A DNA stretch of 64,000 nucleotides from Actinomycetes bacterium (lineage in GTDB: Bacteria; Actinomycetota; Acidimicrobiia; Acidimicrobiales; Aldehydirespiratoraceae). The translations under genes were made by a program, and so were the position numbers. Every line of letters begins with the position of its first letter. Position 1 is the stretch's first letter. Positions 40,078 through 47,696 of the stretch are shown one piece after another. The stretch spans positions 1 to 64,000 of the forward strand of contig JAJRXC010000069.1 of assembly GCA_024276495.1 (NCBI GenBank), in the 5' to 3' direction. The notes under the pieces were generated by a model. It searched no databases, had not been told where the DNA came from, and worked only from the letters and a program-made list of their open reading frames with translations.

Positions 40078-41543
40078 CAGCCTATCCAGCTGATGGATTG
40101 CAGTTCGCTGTAGGCCTCGATCCCCCACTTGCCCCGATCGCGTCCGACCCCGGACATCTTGAACCCGCCGAACGGTGCCTCCATGTGGGGCTGGATGACG
40201 TTGAGGCCGACACAGCCGGTCTCGAGGCGCTGGGCGAGATGAAACGCCCGCTTGGTGTCACCGGAGAAGACATAGCTGTAGAGGCCGTAGTCGGAGTCGT
40301 TGGCCATCGCGACAGCCTGATCGTCATCGTCGAAGGGCATGACGACGATCACCGGGCCGAACGCCTCCTCTCGAACCACGTGCATGTCGGGGGTGCAGTC
40401 CGCCAGCAGCGTCGGCGCGACGAACCAGCCGGGCAGATCCGGCCGATCGCCGCCACAGACCATCGTGGCGCCGGCGTCGGTGCCGGACCGGATGAACGCC
40501 TCCACCCGGTCGCGGTGCATCTCGGTGATGACCGGACCGACGATGGTGTCGCGTGCGGTTGGATCACCGACCTTCATGAATCCCGAGAAGGTCTTGAGCG
40601 TCTCCACGAGCTGGTCGTAGACGTCGCGATGGGCGATGACACGGGTCGGGGCGGTGCAGATCTGTCCGGCGTGAAAGCCCCACACCGTCGCGATCGCCTG
40701 GGCGGCGCTGCCGATGTCGGCGTCGTCGGTCACGATGGCGGCACCCTTGCCCCCGAGCTCCATCAGCAGGCGCTTCATCGTCTTGGCGCCGTTCTCCATG
40801 ATCTTGGCCCCGACCGGCGACGAACCGGTGAACGAGATCATGTCGACGTCTTTCGAGTCGACCAGGGCGCTCGGCACCTCCGGACCCGAACCGTTGAGGA
40901 TGTTGACGACGCCGGGCGGGAATCCGGCCGCCTCGACGGCCTCGCCGACGAGGAGGATCCCGAGGGGATCCTGCGGGGCCGGCTTGACGATGGTGGTGCA
41001 GCCGGCGGCCAGCGCGGGGGCGATCTTCCCCGCGACGTTGGTGATCGGGAAGTTGTACGGCGTGATGGCCGCCACCACTCCGACCGGTTGACGCTTCACG
41101 TGGGCGCTCATCAGCCCGGCCGGGCCGAGCGGCCCCTTCGCGGTCGGGATCGGACGCAGGTTCTCATCGAGATCGATCGGCGTCGAGTAGTAGCGAAACC
41201 GGTCGACGGCGGGCCCGCCGACCTGGAGCGTCTCGGTGGTCCCGATCGTGGCGCCCGTCTCGGCCTGCACCGTCGCGACCCAGTCCGGGGATCGCCGCTC
41301 GATCTCGTCGCCGAGCCGGCCGATGTACTCACAGCGCTCCTCCCGGGAGCGCGCCTTCCAGCCGGCGAAGGCCGCCGCGGCCGCCGCGGCTGCGTCGTCG
41401 GCCTGCTGGACCGTCGCTTCGGGGGCATGGCCGACCACGTTCGTCGTGTGCGGGTCGATGATGTCGTAGGTCCCGGCCCCGGGCTCCACCCATTCACCGT
41501 TGATCAGCAGTTGCCACGGCTTGTCGACGTCGATGGTGCTCAT
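40077..41543 (-). CDS. Aldehyde dehydrogenase
   Basis: The 488-residue NAD(P)-dependent enzyme has AAITPYNFPITNVAGKIAPA and FTGSSPVGAKIME around the cofactor, the base Glu in MELGGKGAAIV and the nucleophile Cys in GQICTAPTR (near 285). EEAFGPVIVVMPF completes the family pattern. ATG 41543 is supported by TAGAGT 8 nt upstream, so the gene probably has its own promoter even though the radical SAM gene ends only 54 bp before. Substrate unknown. Confidence 0.93.
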   Translation of the reverse strand: MSTIDVDKPWQLLINGEWVEPGAGTYDIIDPHTTNVVGHAPEATVQQADDAAAAAAAAFAGWKARSREERCEYIGRLGDEIERRSPDWVATVQAETGATIGTTETLQVGGPAVDRFRYYSTPIDLDENLRPIPTAKGPLGPAGLMSAHVKRQPVGVVAAITPYNFPITNVAGKIAPALAAGCTTIVKPAPQDPLGILLVGEAVEAAGFPPGVVNILNGSGPEVPSALVDSKDVDMISFTGSSPVGAKIMENGAKTMKRLLMELGGKGAAIVTDDADIGSAAQAIATVWGFHAGQICTAPTRVIAHRDVYDQLVETLKTFSGFMKVGDPTARDTIVGPVITEMHRDRVEAFIRSGTDAGATMVCGGDRPDLPGWFVAPTLLADCTPDMHVVREEAFGPVIVVMPFDDDDQAVAMANDSDYGLYSYVFSGDTKRAFHLAQRLETGCVGLNVIQPHMEAPFGGFKMSGVGRDRGKWGIEAYSELQSISWIG

Positions 41544-41551
41544 GGATCCGG

Positions 41552-41557
41552 ACTCTA
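41552..41557 (-). promoter_or_regulatory. Candidate -10 element (TAGAGT) for the aldehyde dehydrogenase operon
   Basis: On the minus strand TAGAGT ends 8 nt before ATG 41543. It suggests that transcription of the dehydrogenase/CoA transferase pair is separable from the peptide cassette upstream. Confidence 0.45.
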
Positions 41558-41597
41558 TCCCTGACGCATCGTCAGGCACGAAGCGGTGGCCCGCCGA

Positions 41598-43001
41598 TCA
41601 CACCCTCACTGGTCGCAGCGACAGCGTGACCGGCGTCGCCGAGATGAGCCGACCGGGGAGCGGATCGAACCGCGCCAGATCGGGCAGTGGTCCCGCGTCC
41701 AGGCCGGCCGATCGGCGCAGGAGCCCGGTCACGCGGTCCACGTGGTTGTGCCGGAACGACCCGCAGCGCGCGTCGCGGTCGTCGGTGTGGAAGTCGTGGT
41801 GGGCGCAGCCCCCCATGCACACGGGCATCGCGATGCAAGTCGAGCAATGGGGATCGTCGGCGGGGTGGTACTCCAGCCACTTCTGCAGTTGCGAGTTGGT
41901 GGTGCGATAGTCGGAGATCGTCCCGATTGCCTGGGTCGGATCACCGATGTCGTCCCAACACTTCCACATCTCGCCGTCCGAGCCGACCACGAGCTCCCCC
42001 GCCCTCACGGCCGTGCACGGGGTTCCCACGGGTTGGGGCGCGCCGGGGAATCCGAACCCGTACGCCTCCGCGATGGCGTTGAACGCCAGCTCGAAGGAGC
42101 CGAACTCGGGACCGGTGAGGCACGACTTCGTGTAGCTCGCCAGGGGCGCGGCCGCGTTGCTGACCGCGTCGGTGATCTTGCCGAGACCCACACGGACCCG
42201 ACCCGCGAGCCCTGCGTCGGCCAGGAGCACCAGCAGCTCTTCCGCGCGGTGCGCGTTGTTGGTGTCGACATTGATCCGAACCTGCACCTCGATGTGATCG
42301 GCGGCCTGCGCGATGTTCTCCACGATTCGGGTGAACGTGGGCCCGCCACCTCGATGCGGCCGGTTGACATCGTCGATGTCGGGTGGCCCGTCGATGGTCA
42401 CCTGCGCCGACCGGACCCGCCGGGCATCGAGGGCGCGAGCCATCTCCGCGGTCAGGTACCACCCGTTGGTGATGATGGAGGCCGAGTACTCCTTGTCGTT
42501 GGCGTCACAGATCGAGATGAGACGTTCGGAGAGGTCGAACAGTTGGTCGCTGCCGAGCAGCGGCTCCCCACCCATCCAGGTGACGGCCAACCGGTTGATG
42601 TTCGGCAGCGAGTCTCGAAGGACACCAACGAGCGCATCGGCCACCTCTGGCTTGAGAAGCGACGGATGCTTCGACTCGAAGCAGTACGGACAGTCGAAGT
42701 TGCACCCGAGACTGGTGACCACCGTGTACGCCAACGCGTCGCTGCGCCAGCGCGTCGCGTCGTACCGTTGGCGCAGCTCGGCGAGCTCGTCGTGGTTCTC
42801 GTTGATGATCACCCGCTTGCGGACGAGCTCCTCCAGACGGGCCGCGATGCTCTCGCCCGAGCCGTGCCCCGCGACGAACTCCTCCACGGCGTGGCGCTCC
42901 TCGCGGGCCATCACGGTCAGGGCTCCCGTCATGCCGTTGAAGACGCCACTGCGTTCGCCGACGTCGGCCCAGACGTTGTAGCGCGACAGCTTCAGGTTCA
43001 T
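41598..43001 (-). CDS. Radical SAM/SPASM peptide maturase
   Basis: The 467-residue protein has the radical SAM cluster motif CNFDCPYCFE (Cys100, 104, 107) and a C-terminal SPASM domain with Cys at 294, 329, 348, 386, 389, 395, 399 and 413 (GEMWKCWDD, HCSTCIAMPVCMGGC), enough for two auxiliary 4Fe-4S clusters. An N-terminal region (1-90, SRYNVWADVGERSGVFNGMT) resembles the substrate-handling part of peptide-modifying members. It should install thioether or carbon-carbon crosslinks in the two small Cys/Trp-rich proteins encoded 50 bp upstream on the same strand. Product unknown. Confidence 0.88.
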   Translation of the reverse strand: MNLKLSRYNVWADVGERSGVFNGMTGALTVMAREERHAVEEFVAGHGSGESIAARLEELVRKRVIINENHDELAELRQRYDATRWRSDALAYTVVTSLGCNFDCPYCFESKHPSLLKPEVADALVGVLRDSLPNINRLAVTWMGGEPLLGSDQLFDLSERLISICDANDKEYSASIITNGWYLTAEMARALDARRVRSAQVTIDGPPDIDDVNRPHRGGGPTFTRIVENIAQAADHIEVQVRINVDTNNAHRAEELLVLLADAGLAGRVRVGLGKITDAVSNAAAPLASYTKSCLTGPEFGSFELAFNAIAEAYGFGFPGAPQPVGTPCTAVRAGELVVGSDGEMWKCWDDIGDPTQAIGTISDYRTTNSQLQKWLEYHPADDPHCSTCIAMPVCMGGCAHHDFHTDDRDARCGSFRHNHVDRVTGLLRRSAGLDAGPLPDLARFDPLPGRLISATPVTLSLRPVRV

Positions 43002-43052
43002 CGCCCCGACCGCCTCGTCCGAACAGCCCGGTCGTCGCAGCGCCGAGCTCTC

Positions 43053-43346
43053 CTACCACTCGGAATAGCCGACACAGGACGTGTCTCCCATCTGAAACCA
43101 GCCGCAGGTCCCGTCCTCGAAGCTGAACCCCCAACATCCGTCCCGCCAGCCCTTTCCGGTCGTGTCGGGGTTGCGGCCGAGGACACCGATCTGGAGGCCG
43201 GCACCGAACCCGACCACCTCATCGGTGCTCTCCGGCGCGGACAGCTGCTCGTCGTAGGCGGCGATGACCGCCTCCAACGCCGCCCGCAACCGCTCCGAGG
43301 GCTCGAACCCCTCGCTGGTGTTGAGCTCGACTCGAGGTGCGCTCAT
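43053..43346 (-). CDS. RiPP precursor-like peptide B
   Basis: The 97-residue protein has a helical leader-like part (EPSERLRAALEAVIAAYDEQ), a link GFGAGLQIGVLG and a C-terminal core from Cys near 70: CWGFSFEDGTC, then GWFQMGDTSC, ending VGYSEW. Three Cys and many aromatic residues are spaced C-x9-C-x9-C. It aligns with the neighbouring peptide A over leader and core. ATG 43346 overlaps the stop of A (ATGA). The radical SAM gene follows after 51 bp. I infer it is a substrate of that enzyme. No double-Gly cleavage site is obvious. Confidence 0.75.
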   Translation of the reverse strand: MSAPRVELNTSEGFEPSERLRAALEAVIAAYDEQLSAPESTDEVVGFGAGLQIGVLGRNPDTTGKGWRDGCWGFSFEDGTCGWFQMGDTSCVGYSEW

Positions 43347-43618
43347 TTCGCCTCCATCGTGTGAATGGTGCACGACGTGGGGTCGTTGCTGCCGCTGTGC
43401 CACGTGCAATGACCGCCGTAGGTGTAGCCCCAGCAGCTGTCTCCCACGCGGTTCACTCCGGGCCCGGATCCTCGCAGCCCGATGTCGCCCACGGTCAGGC
43501 CGAACCCCTGGACCTCGGCGTCGCCCAACAGCTGCTCCTGCATCGCCTCGGCAAGTTCGGCGAGCGCCTCGCGCAACGCCGGACCGAACTCGGTGGATTC
43601 GTCATAGCGAAGAATCAC
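43343..43618 (-). CDS. RiPP precursor-like peptide A
   Basis: About 91 residues from GTG 43618 (AAGGG lies 6 nt upstream); GTG codons near 43660 are alternatives. The leader-like part FGPALREALAELAEAMQEQL matches peptide B, followed by GFGLTVGDIGLRG and a core DSCWGYTYGGHCTWHSG with a last Cys in DPTSCTIHTMEAK, spaced C-x8-C-x11-C. Shared with B are CWG(F/Y)(S/T)(F/Y), C-x-W and TSC. First gene of the cassette; the 245 bp upstream, to the divergent thiolase, must hold its promoter, but no clear -10 was found. Confidence 0.7.
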   Translation of the reverse strand: MILRYDESTEFGPALREALAELAEAMQEQLLGDAEVQGFGLTVGDIGLRGSGPGVNRVGDSCWGYTYGGHCTWHSGSNDPTSCTIHTMEAK

Positions 43619-43863
43619 CTCGCACCCTTCGATCGCTGCTCTCAACTCTCCCAAGACGAACACCACCTTCACTCGATGACCTGCGCCGATCCAGGCCTGG
43701 TTCCCAACCAGACGCTCGCGGTCGTGACGGGTTACACCCTTGCGGCAACACGACGCGGGTGGACACGACGGGGCACCCACCCGGGCCCCCGGCCGACGCG
43801 GCGGCGGATGGCATCGCGGCCGAATCGGTCTAGCGTGGCGGCGAAACTGAACGAGGAGCCGAT

Positions 43864-45063
43864 ATGCCCGAAGCCGTGATTGTCGCCACCGCCCGCACCC
43901 CGATCGGTCGGGCCAACAAGGGGTCGCTCGTGGACGCCCGCCCCGACGACATGTCCGCGTTCATCCTCGCCGACGTGATGGGCAAGGCCGGAGTCGAGGC
44001 CGCGGACGTCGAGGACGTCATCTGGGGCATCGGGCAGCCCGGTGGCGAAGGCGGCTACAACATCGCACGAGTCATCTCGGCCATGCAGGGGCTCGAGATC
44101 CCCGGCGTGACGGTGAACCGCTACTGCTCCTCGTCGCTGCAGACGATCCGCATGGCCGCCCACGCCATCAAGGCCGGTGAGGGCGACTGCTTCGTGGCCG
44201 GCGGGGTCGAGGCGGTCAGCCGCTACGCCTACGGCGCGGCCGACACCGGACCCCACAACGAGATCTTCGCCGCCGCCGAGGAGCGCACCGCGGCCCGCAG
44301 CGCAGAGGGCGCGGAACCGTGGACGCCACTCGACGGCGTTCCCGACATCTACATCGCGATGGGCCAGACCGCCGAGAACGTCGTGCAGACGACCGGGATC
44401 AGCCGGGCCCGCCAAGACGAGTGGGGCGTGAGCTCCCAGAACCGGGCCGAAGCGGCACGCGACCGGGGCTTCTTCGACCGCGAGATCACGCCCTACACCC
44501 TTCCCGACGGGACCGTCGTGTCGAAAGACGACGGCATCCGGGCCGGCACGACGATCGAGAAGGTCTCCACCCTGAACCCGGTGTTCCGCCCCGACGGCAC
44601 CGTCACCGCCGGCAACGCCTGCCCGCTCAACGACGGGGCCTCCGCCGTCGTCGTCATGAGCGACACGTTGGCCAAGGCGATGGGCATCGACCCGATCGCC
44701 CGCATCATCTCGTCGGGTGTGTCGGCGCTCAACCCGGAGATCATGGGACTCGGACCGATCGACGCCTGCCGCCAGGCGATGAGCCGAGCGGGCATGTCGA
44801 TCGACGACATCGATCAGGTCGAGATCAACGAGGCCTTCGCCGTACAGGTGATCGGTTCGGCCGACGAGCTCGGCATCGACTTCGACAAGCTCAACCCCAA
44901 CGGCGGCGCCATCGCCCTCGGGCATCCCTTCGGCATGACCGGCAGCCGCATCATGACGACCCTGTTGAACGGTCTCGAGGATTCCGGTGGCACGATCGGC
45001 ATGGAATCCATGTGCGTGGGCGGGGGCCAGGGCATGGCCATGATCGTCGAACGGTTGAGCTAG
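43864..45063 (+). CDS. Thiolase (acetyl-CoA acyltransferase)
   Basis: The 399-residue protein has the nucleophile Cys88 in VNRYCSSSLQT, NEAFAVQVIGS, His354 in GGAIALGHPFGMTG and Cys384 in SMCVGGGQGMAM. It should cleave or form 3-ketoacyl-CoA in the cytoplasm, most likely in beta-oxidation or steroid side-chain breakdown. ATG 43864 is preceded by GAGGAG. It is a single gene, divergent from the peptide cassette. Confidence 0.93.
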   Translation: MPEAVIVATARTPIGRANKGSLVDARPDDMSAFILADVMGKAGVEAADVEDVIWGIGQPGGEGGYNIARVISAMQGLEIPGVTVNRYCSSSLQTIRMAAHAIKAGEGDCFVAGGVEAVSRYAYGAADTGPHNEIFAAAEERTAARSAEGAEPWTPLDGVPDIYIAMGQTAENVVQTTGISRARQDEWGVSSQNRAEAARDRGFFDREITPYTLPDGTVVSKDDGIRAGTTIEKVSTLNPVFRPDGTVTAGNACPLNDGASAVVVMSDTLAKAMGIDPIARIISSGVSALNPEIMGLGPIDACRQAMSRAGMSIDDIDQVEINEAFAVQVIGSADELGIDFDKLNPNGGAIALGHPFGMTGSRIMTTLLNGLEDSGGTIGMESMCVGGGQGMAMIVERLS

Positions 45064-45098
45064 CCGCGGCCGGCGCCGACCACGCCACGCGAGCCGGA

Positions 45099-45887
45099 TC
45101 AGGGCTGGACCAGGCGGGTTACGCGCCGCTGGGCAACCCACAACCCGCCGAGACCCAGGACGGCGAGATACGCCGCCGATCCGAGCTGCGTCCATCCCAT
45201 CGATCCCAGTGCCATGCGGCGGAGGAGATCGGCGCCGTGGTAGAGCGGCGATGCCCGCACGACCCACTGCAGCCACTCCGGATACCGCTGAAGCGGGAAG
45301 AAGGTGGCCGAGAAGAGAAACATCGGGATCGCGGCGACGAAGACCAGATCGAACTCCAGCCACGAACGGATCCAGGTGCTCCCGGCCAGCCCGAGCGCCC
45401 CGAAGGAGAATCCGATCAGCACGGCGCCCGGCAGCATCAGAACCGCCCAGGGCGACTCGAGCAGACCCATCGCGAGCATCGTGACGAAGAAGGCGCCCGA
45501 GTAGACGACGACGCGCGACAGCGACCACAGCAACTCACCCCGAACGACGTCACGAGGCGACAACGGGGTGGCGAGCATGGCGTCGTAGGTCCGGATGTAC
45601 TTGAAGCGCACGAAGAACGTCACGGTCGTGTCGAGGATCACCGCGTTCATCGCCGCGGCGGCCATCATCCCCGGCGCGACGAACGACCGGTACGAGACGG
45701 CCGTGCCGTCGGGGCCGGCCACCGTGTCGATCAGCGCCCCCACACCCACGCCGACGGAGAAGAGGTAGAGAAACGGCTCGGCGCCACCGGTCAGGTAGAC
45801 GTACCAGCTCCGGCGGCTCACGAGCGCGTTGCGTTCAACGATCCGCCACGGCGAACGCCGAAACAACGCGGTCACGATCGCCGTCAT
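45099..45887 (-). CDS. ABC-2 type transporter permease (DrrB-like)
   Basis: The 262-residue membrane protein has six hydrophobic segments and the ABC-2 pattern YRSFVAPGMMAAAAMNAVIL and VRFKYIRTYDAMLATPLSPRDVVRGEL. It forms the channel with the other permease and the ATPase encoded upstream. Such Drr-type systems export hydrophobic natural products. It lies 16 bp after the other permease gene. Confidence 0.88.
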   Translation of the reverse strand: MTAIVTALFRRSPWRIVERNALVSRRSWYVYLTGGAEPFLYLFSVGVGVGALIDTVAGPDGTAVSYRSFVAPGMMAAAAMNAVILDTTVTFFVRFKYIRTYDAMLATPLSPRDVVRGELLWSLSRVVVYSGAFFVTMLAMGLLESPWAVLMLPGAVLIGFSFGALGLAGSTWIRSWLEFDLVFVAAIPMFLFSATFFPLQRYPEWLQWVVRASPLYHGADLLRRMALGSMGWTQLGSAAYLAVLGLGGLWVAQRRVTRLVQP

Positions 45888-45903
45888 GGCACCGGTTCCC
45901 CGG

Positions 45904-46677
45904 TCATGAGGTCAGCCGGCGGGCGAACGCACGGGTGCCCCACCACCAACCGGCGCCGGTGTAGGCCGCGAGGACCGCGAGATGACCGGCCGCGGCACCG
46001 AACCGGATCGATCCGGTGGTGGCCCCGCGGGCGAGCTCGACACCGTGCCACATGGGGAACAGCGAGACGGCGAGGCGGAGTGCGGCCGGCAGCTGTTCGA
46101 TGGGAAAGACGGTGCCCGAGAAGAGGTAGAGCGGCACGATCACGACTCGTAGGACGACATCGAACGCGGCATCGGAGTCCTGTGTGGCGGCGAACGCCGC
46201 GAGCCCGGCCGCGAACGAGACCGCGCTGAGCGCGGCGACCGGGACCGCGGCGATCGCCCACCAGGACCCGATCCCTCCCAGCACGGCTCCGGCGATCACG
46301 AACACCGTCGCCTGGAGCACGGCCCGGACTCCGATCCACACCACCTGCCCGCCGTACACGTCGGCGGCGGACAGCGGAGACGCGACCTGGGCGTAGTGGA
46401 AACCGACCCAACGATGGCCGGCCATGACTGGCCACAACGAGTTCCCCGCCGCCGTCTGCACCGCCGAGCCGACCAGCAGGCCCGGCGTCACGAACGCCAG
46501 GTACCCGAGGCCGTCGAGATTCCCGGTGCCGGAGTCGACGAGGCCCCCGAGACCGACGCCGAGGGCGGTGAGCACGAGAACCGGGGCGATGAACGCCGAG
46601 AAGACCCCCGACCACCACAGGCGCGACCACAGATACGCCTCGCGCTCGGTCGCCCGCAGGGTCGACTCGAATGACAT
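45904..46677 (-). CDS. ABC-2 type transporter permease
   Basis: The 257-residue permease shares the pattern of its neighbour (YLAFVTPGLLVGSAVQTAAG, RWVGFHYAQVASPLSAADVYGG) with six membrane segments. Two different permeases suggest a heterodimeric channel. Its ATG is two bases after the ATPase stop. Confidence 0.88.
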   Translation of the reverse strand: MSFESTLRATEREAYLWSRLWWSGVFSAFIAPVLVLTALGVGLGGLVDSGTGNLDGLGYLAFVTPGLLVGSAVQTAAGNSLWPVMAGHRWVGFHYAQVASPLSAADVYGGQVVWIGVRAVLQATVFVIAGAVLGGIGSWWAIAAVPVAALSAVSFAAGLAAFAATQDSDAAFDVVLRVVIVPLYLFSGTVFPIEQLPAALRLAVSLFPMWHGVELARGATTGSIRFGAAAGHLAVLAAYTGAGWWWGTRAFARRLTS

Positions 46678-46678
46678 C

Positions 46679-47620
46679 TCACACCTCTTCGAGCGTGCGG
46701 CCGGTGAGCGTCAAGAAGACATCTTCGAGCGTCGACCGACGAACGATCGTCGATTGGGGCGCGATGGCGCCGACCTCGAGGCACTCGCCGACCGTGTCGG
46801 CATCGTCGGTGTAGAGCAGGATCCGGTCGGCGAGTGCCTCGTGGTGGACCGCCTGGCGGGAGAGTTGGGCGACGACGGCCGCCTGGTGATCGGGGGTGGC
46901 GTAGCGAGCCTCGACGACCTCGCGCGTGCAGTGACGTTCGATCAACTCGCGGGGCCCGCCCTCATCGACGATCCGGCCGTCGTCCATGACGACGAGACGG
47001 TCACAGAGCTGCTCGGCCTCGTCCATGTAGTGCGTGGTGATCAAGAGGGTGACACCTTGGCGTTTGAGCGACCACAACCGTTCCCAGAGCATGTGTCGGG
47101 CCTGGGGATCGAGGCCGGTGGTCGGCTCGTCGAGCAACAGCAGCTCCGGCTTGTTGAGCAGCGCCCGCGCGATGACGAGACGGCGTTTCATCCCGCCCGA
47201 CAACGGATCGACACGGTCGTCGCGACGGTCGGACAGCTGGGCGAAGTCGAGCAGCTCGTCGATGCGGCCCCGAATGACCGAGCGGGACAGCCCGAAGTAG
47301 CGCCCGTAGACCAACAAGTTGTCGGCGACGGAGAGGTCCGTGTCGAGGTTGTCGTCTTGGGCCACGACGCCGAGACGGGCCCGGATGGCCGGACCGTCGG
47401 TGGCCGGGTCGAGTCCGAGGACACGAAGCGAACCGGCGGTGACCGGCGAGGTGGCCGCGACCATGCGCATCGCCGAGGTCTTGCCGGCCCCGTTGGGGCC
47501 GAGGATCCCGAACGCCTCACCGGGCCGGACGTCGAAGTCGATCCCGTCGACCGCGGTGAACCCGTCGAAGCGCTTCACCAGGGCGCGGGCGTGCACCATC
47601 GTGTCGGTTCCACCGGCCAT
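46679..47620 (-). CDS. ABC transporter ATPase (DrrA-like)
   Basis: The 313-residue protein has Walker A GPNGAGKTSAMRM, signature DPLSGGMKRRLVIARAL, Walker B LLLLDEPTTGLDPQ and the switch His in LITTHYMDEAEQL, plus the C-terminal extension ending in RRSTLEDVFLTLTGRTL seen in DrrA-type exporters. It powers the two permeases encoded downstream. ATG 47620 is supported by TACCGT 7 nt upstream. Substrate unknown; the peptide cassette 3 kb away is one candidate source. Confidence 0.9.
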   Translation of the reverse strand: MAGGTDTMVHARALVKRFDGFTAVDGIDFDVRPGEAFGILGPNGAGKTSAMRMVAATSPVTAGSLRVLGLDPATDGPAIRARLGVVAQDDNLDTDLSVADNLLVYGRYFGLSRSVIRGRIDELLDFAQLSDRRDDRVDPLSGGMKRRLVIARALLNKPELLLLDEPTTGLDPQARHMLWERLWSLKRQGVTLLITTHYMDEAEQLCDRLVVMDDGRIVDEGGPRELIERHCTREVVEARYATPDHQAAVVAQLSRQAVHHEALADRILLYTDDADTVGECLEVGAIAPQSTIVRRSTLEDVFLTLTGRTLEEV

Positions 47621-47627
47621 TGCCGCC

Positions 47628-47633
47628 ACGGTA
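47628..47633 (-). promoter_or_regulatory. Candidate -10 element (TACCGT) for the ABC exporter operon
   Basis: On the minus strand TACCGT ends 7 nt before ATG 47620, without a Shine-Dalgarno sequence. Confidence 0.45.
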
Positions 47634-47682
47634 CCCACAAGTCGTCGCTCCGTTCGTCGAGTAAACCCCGTGCCGATGTGCA

Positions 47683-47688
47683 TAGCAT
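47683..47688 (+). promoter_or_regulatory. Candidate -10 element (TAGCAT)
   Basis: TAGCAT ends 8 nt before ATG 47697, divergent from the ABC promoter 50 bp away. Confidence 0.4.
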
Positions 47689-47696
47689 CTCGGCCC

